A DNA stretch of 14,368 nt from Bdellovibrionales bacterium (lineage in GTDB: Bacteria; Bdellovibrionota; Bdellovibrionia; Bdellovibrionales; UBA1609): contig DAIDJH010000012.1 of the NCBI GenBank assembly GCA_027451425.1, positions 1 through 14,368 of the forward strand, given 5' to 3'. Shown here in pieces: positions 7,535-14,368 of the stretch (position 1 is the first letter of the stretch; the number at the start of each line of letters is the position of its first letter). Both the position numbers and the translations under genes were made by a program. Under the pieces are notes generated by a model, which saw nothing but the letters and a program-made list of their open reading frames with translations, searched no databases and was not told the origin of the DNA.

Positions 7535-8661
7535 CGGCACAAAACCTTTCTGGTTAAACCATGATCGAACATTTCGCTTAAATTGCCAAGGCTTTTGGGC
7601 ATCGATTGCATGGCTCCAAGCCACGTTTCAGGAGCCTCCATACACAGGAATATTCGCCATTCACGGGAATGTCGCCGAAATTCGTCAATCACGAATTTCA
7701 ACATCTCTTGCCGAAGTTGTTCATCGTATCGTAACTTGCCGTCGGCACTAGGGAACATCTCCGCGCCGGCCACCCATGAGCTTAAATCGACAAATCGTTC
7801 GCGCATCATGTGCCGCTGCTCAGGCTGAAAACGAAGTGCTCCCACCGATATCACGTTGACCTCATCTGGCTTAAATTTCTCGCAAATATCGCGAACCAAC
7901 TCGCGATAGGAATTTTGCCAATTGGGATGCCAAATCATCGGATCGATGTGAAATGCGATTTCAAATTTTTTATTTTTACATTCGCGTGCGGCGGCCAGCC
8001 GTTTTTCAAGTGCCGCCGTGCCGTGCTCTTCGCGCTCGACAACAACCTGAGGATTGATTGAAAAGCTCACAATCACGTTACCCGCGTGCTCAACGTCGAG
8101 AAATTGTTCAACTTGACTCGATTTTGTCTTAAATTCCAACCGCCATTTTGGATATTCACGAAAAAATTGAATCAGCCTTCTTGAAAAGAGCGTCAGGGTA
8201 TCAAGGCTCAACAAATCGGTCGTTTCGCCCGTACCCACGCGTAGCGGCTGATCGTGGATGTCATTGGCAATTTCACGCAATTCCCCAAGGGCAGTTTCTA
8301 TATTAGCGTAAATTTTCATCACCGGCGAATTGATGAAACTTTGCAAATAGCAGTACGAACAGTTCATGTTGCATTGCGAACCCAAATTCAAAACAAAGTA
8401 ATTGCAGCACGTGAGCCCCGGACGGGCACCCGGGCAACGTTTAAAAAATTTGCCTTTGAATTCTGTTATGAATAATAAGCGTTTGCTCGCGTCGAAATCG
8501 CGCGCCGACAACTCACCGTGACGTTCAGCCAATGGCTCGGCATCCACCCATTCAATTTTTTCTGGAGCAACCAAGGCCATTGCGCGTTTCGCTACGGGAG
8601 TTTCACAAACCCTCCGGTCAATAAAAATGCGTTCTACGCGGTCGAGGGTCCATTCACTCAT
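7531..8661 (-). CDS. Radical SAM protein of the spore photoproduct lyase (SPL) family
   Basis: A 376-residue, probably [4Fe-4S] S-adenosylmethionine enzyme of the SPL family (COG1533). The cluster motif CNMNCSYC gives Cys97, Cys101 and Cys104 in CX3CX2C spacing. Further family blocks are RVGTGETTDLL (141-151), VSFSINP (198-204) with EREEHGTA (209-216), the HIDPMI segment (238-243), and LCMEAPETW near the C-terminus. True SPL splits the 5-thyminyl-dihydrothymine spore photoproduct. From memory, its catalytic hydrogen-donor cysteine (Cys141 in Bacillus) sits in a 'CTSD' motif that aligns here with ETTD, so Glu146 replaces it; this protein is therefore probably not a classical SPL. The frame extends 14 codons upstream, but ATG 8661 overlaps the upstream stop by 8 bp and removes an unlikely leader. 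The substrate is unknown. Confidence 0.88.
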   Translation of the reverse strand: MSEWTLDRVERIFIDRRVCETPVAKRAMALVAPEKIEWVDAEPLAERHGELSARDFDASKRLLFITEFKGKFFKRCPGARPGLTCCNYFVLNLGSQCNMNCSYCYLQSFINSPVMKIYANIETALGELREIANDIHDQPLRVGTGETTDLLSLDTLTLFSRRLIQFFREYPKWRLEFKTKSSQVEQFLDVEHAGNVIVSFSINPQVVVEREEHGTAALEKRLAAARECKNKKFEIAFHIDPMIWHPNWQNSYRELVRDICEKFKPDEVNVISVGALRFQPEQRHMMRERFVDLSSWVAGAEMFPSADGKLRYDEQLRQEMLKFVIDEFRRHSREWRIFLCMEAPETWLGAMQSMPKSLGNLSEMFDHGLTRKVLCR

Positions 8662-9493
8662 TTTGTCGTGCCCACTCCGAAGCGGCGTTTTGCAAAAGCG
8701 CAATTTGCTTTTTTAATTCGTTCGCTGAATTTGAAAATAGTTTGATCTCCATCCCCGTACGATCACCGTGTCGAACCCATGCCGCCTTGGCACCTGTTGG
8801 CCAGGGTAATTTCGCGGCTAACGCCGACTGTAAGGTTTCACTCTGGCTCGCAACGGGAAAGCGCTCCGATCGAACTCTATCACGAAGTGACGCCAGCGTT
8901 CGCTCTGCAAGAATTTTTTGATCTGCACATCGGTCTCGGCCCTTATCCGGATCGAGCAGCAAAAGGTCGACGAGCCACTCAAGAATTTGCACGCCTTCGG
9001 ATTTTGACGGCTCAAAAGAAACAACGTGGAGAGCAAGCCGAAACCAACGCTGTAAAAGTGCCCCGTCATTGATGGCCTTTATCGGAGCCAGTTCACGCGC
9101 CGATACTTCGCGCATCTCCCACCAAGTCACAAGTTTCTGCGGAGCTTGTCGCACCAACTGAAAAAGTATGGGCCACTCGTCACTCCACCGAAGACCGATT
9201 TTTGCACAAAACGTGCGCCAATCGATGGACACGCCAACCCTCTCGACGGCAATTGCAAGTTTCGATATATCAATAAATGTGAGCTTCGGGTATAGACCGG
9301 CGAGCACGTCTTCGAGCGCGCGCTCGTCGGACGAAACAAAGATACACTCTTCGATTTCGGCCTTATTGAATCCACCGACCAAAATATCCGACCAAGCCAC
9401 GGCCGGCATAACAGACGGCCACACAGAGCGAAGATCAATATTCAACCGTCTTTTGCACTGCGATACAGTACCGATTTTCATGACAGAGGGCAT
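8654..9493 (-). CDS. Unknown protein preceding the radical SAM gene; possibly ParB-like
   Basis: A 279-residue soluble product with no signal peptide or membrane helix. I do not recognise it with confidence. The middle (about 77-140) has a helix-rich stretch with the look of a ParB-type helix-turn-helix region, and the last 50 residues (about 225-275: leucine-rich helix, 'G-K', basic strand, 'EIKLFS--ANELKK') resemble the layout of the ParB dimerisation domain. Both points are weak and from memory. The N-terminal ParB nuclease box is not visible. Two starts are possible, ATG 9493 and ATG 9481, with no clear ribosome binding site for either; 9493 is the longer choice. The gene overlaps the radical SAM gene by 8 bp and heads the operon, so the two products may act together. 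Confidence 0.72.
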   Translation of the reverse strand: MPSVMKIGTVSQCKRRLNIDLRSVWPSVMPAVAWSDILVGGFNKAEIEECIFVSSDERALEDVLAGLYPKLTFIDISKLAIAVERVGVSIDWRTFCAKIGLRWSDEWPILFQLVRQAPQKLVTWWEMREVSARELAPIKAINDGALLQRWFRLALHVVSFEPSKSEGVQILEWLVDLLLLDPDKGRDRCADQKILAERTLASLRDRVRSERFPVASQSETLQSALAAKLPWPTGAKAAWVRHGDRTGMEIKLFSNSANELKKQIALLQNAASEWARQNE

Positions 9494-9511
9494 ACACGTT
9501 CTGCATTCTAT

Positions 9512-9545
9512 TGTCAGCAGGTCGGATAAAATCGTGTCAGCAGGT
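9512..9545. repeat. Two 11-bp direct repeats, 23-bp period
   Basis: TGTCAGCAGGT occurs exactly at 9512-9522 and again at 9535-9545, separated by 12 bp. The 23-bp period places the copies on nearly the same face of the helix, as expected for a tandem regulator site. The second copy runs into the phosphatase ribosome binding site, so occupancy could also affect translation start or promoter clearance. It could instead be a small chance duplication. Confidence 0.6.
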
Positions 9546-9549
9546 GGAG
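9543..9549 (+). promoter_or_regulatory. Ribosome binding site of the App1-like phosphatase gene
   Basis: GGTGGAG, with GGAG as core, lies 4 nt before the ATG at 9554. It supports that start and overlaps the second direct repeat. Confidence 0.65.
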
Positions 9550-9553
9550 CAAA

Positions 9554-10630
9554 ATGGCGGACTGGCGAAAAAACGCAAAAATAACCGACGATGTGGTTTA
9601 CTTCCCCTGCTCACCCGATCTGGCAACGGCAGAGGCCCGCGAAGTCTACGTGTGGGATATTGATAAAACGTATCTCGACACAAAATTTGAAACTGTGAAG
9701 GGGCTCATCCGCACGGCGACAGAAAAGCCAACGCAGAAGAAAAACGTGCCGGGTTCGGCCGAACTCGTTCGCTGCCTCAACGATGCCTGGACAAAACGCA
9801 ACGGCAGTTCGCTCTTCCCGATATTTTTTATCACCGCCTCACCGCCACAAATGGAACGGCGGATTCGCGAAAAACTCGAGTTCGACGGAGTGAAACCCTA
9901 CGGCATCTTTTGCAAAGATAATTTGCCCAATTTACGTCCGCGCCGCTTCTGGCGACTCAACAAGCAGGTCGGCTACAAACTTCAATCGCTGATGCAAATG
10001 CGCGCAGAACTGCACAAAGACGTTCGCCTCGTCATGTTCGGCGATGACGGAGAATACGACGCGGTCATTTATTCTATTTTTTCTGACATCTGCGCCAGAC
10101 GCCTCGATACTTCCGAGTTGCGAAAAATCCTCAACGCGCTTTATGTTCTTGATTCCCAGGTTGACACCATTTTTCGTTTACAAGACAAGGTCCCGACGCA
10201 AGATCCCGTCGAAAAAATCTATATCAACCTCGCGGACGACACCGATTCCGATTATTATTTGAAATTCGGCCGACGAACAATGCCGATTGCGAATACATTT
10301 CAGGCCGCTCTCGATCTTTTTCAAGATGATCGCATCGATGCCGATCACGTCGCGCGCATTGCCGCAAATTTGGTTCACGAATTTGATTTTACGGTCGATG
10401 AAATCGATCGCAGTCTTGACGAACTCGTACGGCGTGAAAAATTGGGCGAACCCGCGTCGGCGGCGATCATTCCAGATTTAAAATCACGCCACTTGCTCTC
10501 AGCCGATTTTCAGCTATCGGTGAAACCCCGCACCATCGCCGAAACCCGCGGCAGCGTGGTTGTCAAACTCGACGGCAATTTTGAGCCGTGGATCCCTGAT
10601 CGCATCGACTATTTGCACGACTATCGCTAA
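9554..10630 (+). CDS. HAD-type phosphatase with App1 (DUF2183) catalytic domain
   Basis: A 358-residue cytosolic protein. In yeast App1 this domain is a Mg-dependent phosphatidate phosphatase; the bacterial substrate is unknown. HAD motifs are visible: motif I WDIDKTYLDT with Asp35 (nucleophile), Asp37 and Thr39; motif II in FFITASPP (91-98); motif III lysine in GYKLQSL (Lys142); motif IV MFGDDGEYDA (161-170) with Asp164, Asp165 and Asp169. GIFCKDN (117-123) also matches App1-type proteins. The last 170 or so residues are soluble, helical and not recognised; they may be a cap or partner-binding domain. It is the only plus-strand gene. Its TAA stop (10628-10630) overlaps the TAG stop of the convergent gene. 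No signal peptide or membrane helix is seen. Confidence 0.9.
   Translation: MADWRKNAKITDDVVYFPCSPDLATAEAREVYVWDIDKTYLDTKFETVKGLIRTATEKPTQKKNVPGSAELVRCLNDAWTKRNGSSLFPIFFITASPPQMERRIREKLEFDGVKPYGIFCKDNLPNLRPRRFWRLNKQVGYKLQSLMQMRAELHKDVRLVMFGDDGEYDAVIYSIFSDICARRLDTSELRKILNALYVLDSQVDTIFRLQDKVPTQDPVEKIYINLADDTDSDYYLKFGRRTMPIANTFQAALDLFQDDRIDADHVARIAANLVHEFDFTVDEIDRSLDELVRREKLGEPASAAIIPDLKSRHLLSADFQLSVKPRTIAETRGSVVVKLDGNFEPWIPDRIDYLHDYR
10627..10630. other. Overlapping convergent stop codons
   Basis: CTAA holds TAA on the plus strand (10628-10630, phosphatase) and TAG on the minus strand (10627-10629, exported protein). The genes meet with no intergenic space, so any terminator must lie inside a coding sequence. 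Confidence 0.95.
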
Positions 10631-11583
10631 AAGGCGATCAGTAGAACAAGAGCGAGATTACCAATGAAGGCCAAAGAAGTGATGAGCGGTTGACGTTTTT
10701 TTTGTTCGTCCGTCAACTGTTCATCGTTGACCTTGTAAAGTTCGACAGCCAAATTTTTCGTCATGTCTTGCTGTATGCCGTAGGCCTTTTGTATACGCTG
10801 ATACTCGTCAGGGATTCGCACAAGAGCACCGGATTTAATTTCCGCGCCCACTTGCCGGCGAGTTACTTTCACCGTGACAATTTGGCGATCAACGTTAGTG
10901 ATCACTCCCTCGGAGTAAACTTCAGTGTTCACCGCCGATTGAAAAACTGGATCAGCGCCGATCGCGCCAATGCGGATGAGTTGCACATTTTCACCCGTTG
11001 TCACCTGCGCATTCACGCCCAGTTCGGCCTTAAACATGAGATTGTCACCCTCAACATAAGTCGGGTGGTTAATGAGCGGATCCACGATCACATAACCTTG
11101 ATACGGGATCGACGCGATAAACTCGTACAATAATTTCTCACTGGCATCTTGAAACTGGCGCGCGAGTGGAATTGACGGCTCAAGACTCACCTGCCCGCTC
11201 CATAAAGTCAGGCCATTGGTCGTCTCGTAAGCACGCATGTTGAGAACTCGATTATCCAAAAATTCAGTGATCAACGCATCGGCATCGAGCAATCGCCCAA
11301 GTATGAGCGCGTCCGCCGGCTTGAGTTCTCCGCGCGGCTGATACACCTCTTTGGCTGTCATAAAATTTCGACTTGCTACCAAAAATCGTTTAGATTCGGT
11401 TAATTTTTCACGGATCGTCCACCAGGAATCATCGGCAACTTTAGTCAACTCCGCATCGCTTGGGTCCACACGGAATGGAAACACAACAATCCGCCGCATG
11501 CGCTGATGCTCGAACTTCGCAAATGCATTCGCAGATGACAACATAAGCGCCGGTAAAATGATGAACGCTAGTGCGAACCTCAT
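10627..11583 (-). CDS. Exported protein with C-terminal membrane anchor, possibly TolB/FlgT-like
   Basis: A 318-residue product with a Sec signal peptide (hydrophobic 4-16, cleavage near Ala-Asn-Ala or Phe-Ala, 20-22) and a single hydrophobic helix at the extreme C-terminus (about 300-318), so the mature domain should face the periplasm, anchored by its tail. Residues about 30-130 (RRIVVFPFRVD, then helices, then LLDADALITEF) resemble the fold seen in TolB-N and CsgG/FlgT-type envelope proteins. Residues about 185-265 look like a beta-barrel (an 'SH3-like' FlgT-C type), with alternating hydrophobic strands and GALVRIP. Both comparisons are from memory and tentative. It starts 9 bp after the DUF429 stop, so it belongs to that operon. 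Its own stop overlaps the convergent phosphatase stop. Confidence 0.8.
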   Translation of the reverse strand: MRFALAFIILPALMLSSANAFAKFEHQRMRRIVVFPFRVDPSDAELTKVADDSWWTIREKLTESKRFLVASRNFMTAKEVYQPRGELKPADALILGRLLDADALITEFLDNRVLNMRAYETTNGLTLWSGQVSLEPSIPLARQFQDASEKLLYEFIASIPYQGYVIVDPLINHPTYVEGDNLMFKAELGVNAQVTTGENVQLIRIGAIGADPVFQSAVNTEVYSEGVITNVDRQIVTVKVTRRQVGAEIKSGALVRIPDEYQRIQKAYGIQQDMTKNLAVELYKVNDEQLTDEQKKRQPLITSLAFIGNLALVLLIAF

Positions 11584-11592
11584 GATTCCACG

Positions 11593-12480
11593 CTACCAGA
11601 CGATGTTTTCTTTGGGAATCTCTATCCAGCCCGCGCCAGCTGGGAAATCTCTCGGGCGTTTCTCGCACTGCCCTCTGAACTTGAGCACGGCGGTCAGAGC
11701 GCAAATAAATGCATCAAATGCATTTGCGCTCTCAACCATCAGACGAACGTCTTGTTCGTAAAGAAAGGCGATCTCGCGCCGGACTATCTCCTTTAAAATC
11801 GCCATTCGCGCTTCGTCGCCACCAACCTGATGCTTGTGAAACTTTAAATAAGATTTCTGAATGTGAAATGCTTTGCCTATTCGCCACAAACTGAGCTGTG
11901 GCTGAACTTCAATCGCTTTTATGTTAAGACGTCTGCGAATGAAGTGGGCACGTGCCAAAAGCGGGGCCATGTTCGCGCCAAAACCGTGTTGCACATGAAA
12001 GTCGCTGCCGAAGGAATCGCCAATTTGATCCGTCACAAACCTCTCTACGCAGCGCTCCGTGTACGGAGTAAACAATTTATGATTTCTATTTTTCGTTTCA
12101 CGCTTGCGATAATGCTGCCACAACCAAAGTATTTCATCTTCTTCACACTCCTCATACCCCGGACACTTCAACTTGCAGCGCAAACATTTGGGGAGAGTCA
12201 GAGGAACATTAAACCCGATAAGCTCCGTTTTGATGCGACTTTGCGCGATACGTTCATGCAAGATGAGATCGGCGGATAGGTCACCTTCACTCTTTATCCG
12301 GTCTGAAAGCTCGCTTAAAAAAATTTTTTTATGCTCGGGATAAAACTCGACGCGCGCCAGACAGGTGCGATCCGATTTGCCGCCCGAAAGTGCGACACCA
12401 ATAAAGCCGTGACGCTTTAACGATCGTTCAAGCCATTCGCTGGCTGAATGTTTATCGGCTGAAATCCGTTTCTTCGACAT
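11593..12480 (-). CDS. DUF429 protein (predicted RNase H-fold nuclease) with four-cysteine cluster
   Basis: A 295-residue member of the DUF429 family, predicted from fold similarity to be an RNase H-like nuclease; no function is proven. Conserved blocks are GVALSGGKSDRTCLA (28-42), GFNVPLTL (89-96), and ESANAFDAFICALTAV near the C-terminus (about residues 252-267); the acidic residues in these blocks are candidate metal ligands, although the first block lacks the usual Asp and has Ser and Lys instead. An inserted C-x2-C-x3-C-x5-C cluster (Cys99, 102, 106, 112) may bind zinc or an iron-sulfur cluster. The ATG at 12480 lies 64 bp inside the upstream GHMP kinase gene, with AGAGGA 10 nt upstream, and no start codon exists between it and the first conserved block, so the overlap appears real. 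Confidence 0.85.
   Translation of the reverse strand: MSKKRISADKHSASEWLERSLKRHGFIGVALSGGKSDRTCLARVEFYPEHKKIFLSELSDRIKSEGDLSADLILHERIAQSRIKTELIGFNVPLTLPKCLRCKLKCPGYEECEEDEILWLWQHYRKRETKNRNHKLFTPYTERCVERFVTDQIGDSFGSDFHVQHGFGANMAPLLARAHFIRRRLNIKAIEVQPQLSLWRIGKAFHIQKSYLKFHKHQVGGDEARMAILKEIVRREIAFLYEQDVRLMVESANAFDAFICALTAVLKFRGQCEKRPRDFPAGAGWIEIPKENIVW
12417..12480 (-). other. 64-bp coding overlap between GHMP kinase and DUF429 genes
   Basis: The last 21 codons and stop of the kinase gene also encode the first 21 or so residues of the DUF429 protein in another frame. The overlap is far longer than the 4-11 bp overlaps elsewhere in the window. Confidence 0.8.
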
Positions 12481-13430
12481 TCCTGACCAATCCTCTCATG
12501 AAATTGCCGCTCAGCCCAGACCAGCACACACCCGCCGCCGCCAGCGCCACAAATTTTTGCCGCTTTTGCGCCATGCTCGATTGCAATTTGCTTCACTCGC
12601 TCGATCTCAGGACTGGTGAACGACGCGCTCAAACGAATTCGCGAGTCAAATTCACGGGCAAATAATTCGGGGAGCAAATTCCACTTCTGCTTGCGACACA
12701 CTTCCGCAACCTCATTGGCCACTAGTGCAATCTCTTTCAGTGCCGACAATGTAGACGTATCACCTTCGATCACTGATTTGATAACCTGCCAATTGTTGAT
12801 CCCCGAATGATGCGCTCGACCCGTATAAACAAGCAGTAGATTTTCAAAAAGTCTTTCGGGATGGATCGGCACGGTTTCGAGACGCGCTCCCGCCGAAGTG
12901 TAATGAATTATATTAAGGCCTGGCTGGATAGCCGCAAAATAATCCTGCGTGCCTGTCGGCGCTCGAATCACTTTGGCCTCAAGATTGCCCGCGAGCGTGA
13001 CAGTTTCATAAACATCGCGCGGCTTTTCGCCGATGTTTAACCATCCGCTGAACGCCTTGAGCAAACTGATGCACAAACTGCTTGAGCCACCAAGTCCGCC
13101 GCCTACAGGGCTCTCTGAAAAAGTTTTCAAGCGAAATCCGCGAGGACCTATCCGTTGATGATAATATTCGACCACGGCCTGAACAAGTTTATGCTCGGGA
13201 GCCCGATCACTCAAAAATGCGCCAATATTTTCGAACGATCGGCGAAACTGCAGATCGGCAATGTCGATTTCGATTTTAGGCGACTCCAACACCTCGAGTT
13301 CGCAACCCGTGTAAACATCAATTGAAAGATTGACCGTTACGCAATCGCCGACAAACAGATACAGCGGCCAACAATCAAGCGTACCGCCAGCCAGATCGAC
13401 TCGCGTCGGCGATCGGCCTTGATATTTCAT
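12417..13430 (-). CDS. GHMP-family sugar kinase (D-glycero-D-manno-heptose 7-phosphate kinase type)
   Basis: A 337-residue cytosolic kinase that transfers phosphate from ATP to a small sugar or mevalonate-like substrate. The three GHMP motifs are visible: motif 1 RSPTRVDLAGGTLD (6-19), motif 2 ESPVGGGLGGSSS (106-118, phosphate-binding loop), and motif 3 KICGAGGGGCV (292-302). TGTQDYFAA (159-167) corresponds to the 'tG-qDqyaa' segment of heptose kinases such as HddA. Length is normal. No other heptose pathway gene is in view, so the substrate is uncertain; galactose- and mevalonate-type relatives remain possible. It starts at ATG 13430 in an ATGA overlap with DUF4340, with AAAGG 6 nt upstream, so translation is coupled. 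Its 3' end overlaps DUF429. Confidence 0.92.
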   Translation of the reverse strand: MKYQGRSPTRVDLAGGTLDCWPLYLFVGDCVTVNLSIDVYTGCELEVLESPKIEIDIADLQFRRSFENIGAFLSDRAPEHKLVQAVVEYYHQRIGPRGFRLKTFSESPVGGGLGGSSSLCISLLKAFSGWLNIGEKPRDVYETVTLAGNLEAKVIRAPTGTQDYFAAIQPGLNIIHYTSAGARLETVPIHPERLFENLLLVYTGRAHHSGINNWQVIKSVIEGDTSTLSALKEIALVANEVAEVCRKQKWNLLPELFAREFDSRIRLSASFTSPEIERVKQIAIEHGAKAAKICGAGGGGCVLVWAERQFHERIGQECRRNGFQPINIQPANGLNDR

Positions 13431-14368
13431 TTTTTGCCTTTGATGACTTTTTTCTGGCTTACTCTCCCCGTTGAAGGAGTGAGATAGCTCGGCATCGTAT
13501 CGATAAGTTTCTTATTGGCGAGTTCATCGAGCGTCGCCTTAGTTACAGCAAAAAATTCATTTGAGACGTTCGATTTCGCAGCATAGTATTCTATTTTTGC
13601 CCCACCCGCGAGCTTGTCGTTGACTGTCCCGCCCCACTGAAGACGATAGAGCACGTTCCCATTTGCATCCTGAATTTGAACGTCATTTTCTTTTAACGCC
13701 TGCGGGACGTTGTGCCCTAAAAACTTAGCTGCTTTCAAGCCGCGCAAGTAAGAAAAAAAGCTTTTGACTTCCGTTTGGTCGACGGTTTTTTTCGAATCCG
13801 CCGCGTGGAGTTGCCACTCACCGTTTACCTTATCGAGTGCGATATGAATCGGCGCAACGGGCTTCACCGCGTGCCCCGTGCTGGCGTCGGCCACCCGGTC
13901 ATAAATGAAATGGGCGGCCCGATCTTGATTGAACGCAAATACATAACTGAGATCACGAAGATCCTCAGGCGTCTTCAAAACCGCGTCTACTTTGCCTGAC
14001 CCCATTTCGTAAACAGCCGGATTGTCCGACGAATACCAAAATACTTGACCGTTTTTGACCGCACTGATCGCAATTGTGTGTTTTGACTTCATAGGGAATT
14101 CGTAAGCCAAATCAATTGTGATCTCAGGATGGATGAGTCCAAATTTTTTGAGATCAGCCGCTGTTTTCGTATTGGACGCGACTGTATCGGCCATCAAGCC
14201 ACGAATAGAATTGATCAATTCATTCACTCGTCTTGTCGAAATTTTTATGGCCGGCTCGCCACCAAGAGTCCAAGCATTTTTTTGCTGCGCGACCGTATAA
14301 TTCAGCTTCTTACCCTCGCGCAATGAATGAATAGTCAAAATCTGAATGTCCGGCTCAGGGATCTCAGG
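13427..14368 (-). CDS. DUF4340 protein (N-terminus off the window)
   Basis: The reading frame is open to the right edge (14368), so the gene is 5'-partial with 313 visible codons. The first TTG in the visible part (14338) is not a convincing start because the frame continues past it with family-like sequence. DUF4340 proteins usually start with one membrane helix followed by a beta-rich extracytoplasmic domain; the helix would be off-window. The visible part shows a repeated layout of short strands ('L-Y-V---KNAWTLGGEP-IKI', 'GVV-W-', 'VFWYSSDNP-VYEM', 'WQLHAAD') followed by a basic, Lys-rich tail (IKGKK). DUF4340 genes often lie beside ABC-transporter genes of the GldG type, and such genes may lie just off this edge. 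It overlaps the kinase gene by 4 bp. Confidence 0.82.
   Translation of the reverse strand, partial: PEIPEPDIQILTIHSLREGKKLNYTVAQQKNAWTLGGEPAIKISTRRVNELINSIRGLMADTVASNTKTAADLKKFGLIHPEITIDLAYEFPMKSKHTIAISAVKNGQVFWYSSDNPAVYEMGSGKVDAVLKTPEDLRDLSYVFAFNQDRAAHFIYDRVADASTGHAVKPVAPIHIALDKVNGEWQLHAADSKKTVDQTEVKSFFSYLRGLKAAKFLGHNVPQALKENDVQIQDANGNVLYRLQWGGTVNDKLAGGAKIEYYAAKSNVSNEFFAVTKATLDELANKKLIDTMPSYLTPSTGRVSQKKVIKGKK

Larger units (their letters stand above)
9494..9553. promoter_or_regulatory. 60-bp divergent intergenic region
   Basis: It separates the minus-strand operon starting at 9493 from the plus-strand phosphatase gene, so it should carry promoters for both directions. It contains a direct repeat and, on the plus strand, TAAAAT (9527-9532), a possible -10 box without a well-placed -35 partner. 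Confidence 0.4.

Noticed and set aside
7535..7624. 30-codon longer N-terminus for the secreted protein
   Set aside because: It would bury the signal peptide behind a basic leader. ATG 7534 has a good ribosome binding site and couples to the upstream stop.
9512..9545. CRISPR repeat or integration site
   Set aside because: There are only two 11-bp copies with a 12-bp spacer, and no cas, integrase or transposase gene is nearby.

Overview
This is a compact bacterial chromosomal window of about 14.4 kb with moderate GC. Fifteen protein-coding genes cover almost all of it: fourteen on the minus strand and one, an App1-type phosphatase, on the plus strand. No rRNA, tRNA, CRISPR array, insertion sequence or prophage gene was seen, and no gene-free stretch reaches 300 bases. 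The gene mix fits a Gram-negative 'deltaproteobacterial' or Bdellovibrionota-type genome: tilS next to ftsH, several Sec-exported periplasmic proteins, DUF4340 beside a GHMP sugar kinase, and a spore-photoproduct-lyase-like radical SAM protein in an apparent non-spore-former. That assignment is inference from gene content only.

The genes read right to left, in minus-strand order. (a) 14368-10627 holds a DUF4340 protein whose start lies off the window, a GHMP kinase of the heptose-kinase type, a DUF429 protein, and an exported protein with a C-terminal membrane anchor. These genes overlap or nearly touch and look like one operon. (b) 10630-9554 is the plus-strand App1-like phosphatase. Its stop codon overlaps the stop of the exported-protein gene, and it shares a 60-bp upstream region with the next group. 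(c) 9493-5759 holds an unknown protein (possibly ParB-like), an SPL-family radical SAM protein, a secreted helical protein, a RatA/COQ10-type START-domain protein, a small helical phasin-like protein, and a tiny two-helix membrane protein. Overlaps and short gaps again suggest one operon. (d) After a 149-bp gap with a perfect palindrome come an exported family 5 solute-binding protein and a membrane histidine kinase, coupled by an ATGA overlap. No permease, ATPase or response regulator is present. (e) Last are tilS, with a TTG start and a strong ribosome binding site, and ftsH, which runs off the left edge.

Parts (d) and (e) combine sensing or uptake of an extracellular ligand with housekeeping functions: tRNA-Ile lysidine modification and membrane proteolysis. 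The most interesting items are the binding-protein/kinase pair, the radical SAM protein that appears to lack the catalytic cysteine of true spore photoproduct lyase and sits in an operon with unknown proteins, and the DUF429 protein with a four-cysteine cluster whose gene starts 64 bp inside the upstream kinase gene.
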